64,000 nucleotides of DNA from Candidatus Fermentibacterota bacterium. GTDB taxonomy: Bacteria > Fermentibacterota > Fermentibacteria > Fermentibacterales > Fermentibacteraceae. Shown here in pieces: positions 63,598 to 64,000 of the stretch. The translations under genes and the position numbers were made by a program. Location: NCBI GenBank assembly GCA_002748705.1, contig PDSZ01000044.1, forward strand, positions 26,042 through 90,041, given 5' to 3'. Position 1 is the first letter of the stretch. Each line of letters begins with the position of its first letter. Below the pieces are notes generated by a model. That model saw nothing but the letters and a program-made list of their open reading frames with translations. It ran no database searches and was not told where the DNA came from.

Positions 63598-64000
63598 AGA
63601 GAAAAAGCCTGCAGCTGACGGAAAGATTCTCGGGTTTTCTGTAATGTCAGCAGGAAATGCTTTAAATGCTCTGCTTGCCTATTTCCGGTTTGCGCAGATA
63701 ACTTCTATCTTCGGTGCCAACTGGAAAACCGATGCACTGGCAGTTGCAATGGTCTTTCCCCAGCTGCTCAGGGATGTAGTGGCACATTCTTTCGGTTCAG
63801 CATTCATTCCTATCTACTCCAGAGTCATTGAGGACAGAGGTCACGAACAGGGAATCAAATTCGTTAACAGGGTTATCGGGTGGATTTTTCTGGCAGGACT
63901 GGGTCTCATTGCAGGGTTATGGCACTTCAGTGGTTCTCTGGTGCATCTTATCAGTCCCAGTGGCACTACGGAACTTCTGGAGCTGGCTTCATTCCTGCTG
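63590..64000 (+). CDS. MurJ/MviN-like lipid flippase, partial at window edge
   Basis: The open frame starts at the ATG at 63590 and runs off the window without a stop (137 codons seen). The sequence has the MurJ/MviN N-terminal helices (LGFSVMSAGNALNALLAYFR, SIFGANWKTDALAVAMVFPQ) and the LLRDVVAHSFGSAFIPIYSR segment. MurJ flips lipid II; related members flip other polyprenyl sugars. The GT2 neighbour could mean a surface-polysaccharide role. GAGGG precedes the ATG. Confidence 0.82.
   Translation, partial: MSEEKKPAADGKILGFSVMSAGNALNALLAYFRFAQITSIFGANWKTDALAVAMVFPQLLRDVVAHSFGSAFIPIYSRVIEDRGHEQGIKFVNRVIGWIFLAGLGLIAGLWHFSGSLVHLISPSGTTELLELASFLL

Noticed and set aside
1..64000. CRISPR arrays, tRNA or rRNA genes
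   Set aside because: No regularly spaced identical repeats with unique spacers, and no tRNA cloverleaf signatures, were seen. The only strong direct repeats are the 129-bp units within a coding gene.

Overview
The window reads as chromosomal DNA of a Gram-negative (diderm) bacterium from a poorly cultured lineage. Outer-membrane and periplasmic proteins are frequent: an OmpA-family protein, lipoproteins, a Spy-like protein and lytic transglycosylases. Several exported proteins are beta-propellers, and one large exported hydrolase ends in a FlgD-like/secretion-sorting-like domain of the kind common in FCB-group and related candidate phyla. A Fermentibacteria-like or neighbouring lineage is my best guess, but that rests on general gene style and not on a marker I can test. 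Base composition looks close to 50% GC. Coding density is high, strong Shine-Dalgarno sites are common, and GTG/TTG starts are frequent.

Layout. 0-9.6 kb holds a SRPBCC-like protein, threonine dehydrogenase (tdh), an exported HEAT-cyclophilin, an orphan thiC, an unrecognised 408-residue protein, a GT87-type membrane glycosyltransferase, a winged-helix/pseudo-nucleotidyltransferase regulator and kbl. Tdh and Kbl together would convert threonine to glycine plus acetyl-CoA. 9.6-18.7 kb is a compact four-gene minus-strand operon: two lytic transglycosylases (one TPR-type lipoprotein, one MltD-like with three LysM domains) bracket a repeat-rich coiled-coil/TPR protein and a 1182-residue solenoid protein. 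18.7-23.4 kb has asd, a zinc-ribbon coiled-coil protein, holA and a PpiD/SurA-like membrane chaperone. 23.5-28.5 kb is accessory: a sulfatase-superfamily lipoprotein that looks C-terminally short, a DDE transposase, and a secreted GH85 endo-beta-N-acetylglucosaminidase. 28.9-36.9 kb has an OmpA-family protein, then acyP, two exported proteins, RNase D, endonuclease III, a cyclase/formamidase-family enzyme and an arylsulfotransferase-like propeller.

37.2-45.4 kb is a minus-strand housekeeping run: rho, rpmE, DUF1385, prfA, prmC, ispG, glnA and a propeller lipoprotein. 45.6-49.1 kb has a GAF/GGDEF-type membrane protein, a VanZ-like protein, and a small lipoprotein/LysM pair with its own promoter and terminator. 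49.2-58.2 kb is a tightly overlapping plus-strand operon: phoH, a PgpH-like HD phosphohydrolase, ybeY, a CBS/CorC protein, recO, glyS and valS. 58.2-62.5 kb is accessory: two secreted paralogues sharing a C-terminal motif flank a DUF5343 protein, followed by a small protein and a Spy-like protein. The window ends in a family 2 glycosyltransferase and the start of a MurJ-like flippase, cut by the window edge.

The most system-like locus is the 9.6-18.7 kb transglycosylase/TPR operon. Its middle gene carries very recent 129-bp tandem duplications. Other points worth following are the GH85 enzyme beside an insertion sequence, the catalytically degenerate nucleotidyltransferase regulator, and the paralogue/DUF5343 cluster. 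I found no CRISPR array, tRNA or rRNA. I cannot claim a proven new system from sequence alone.
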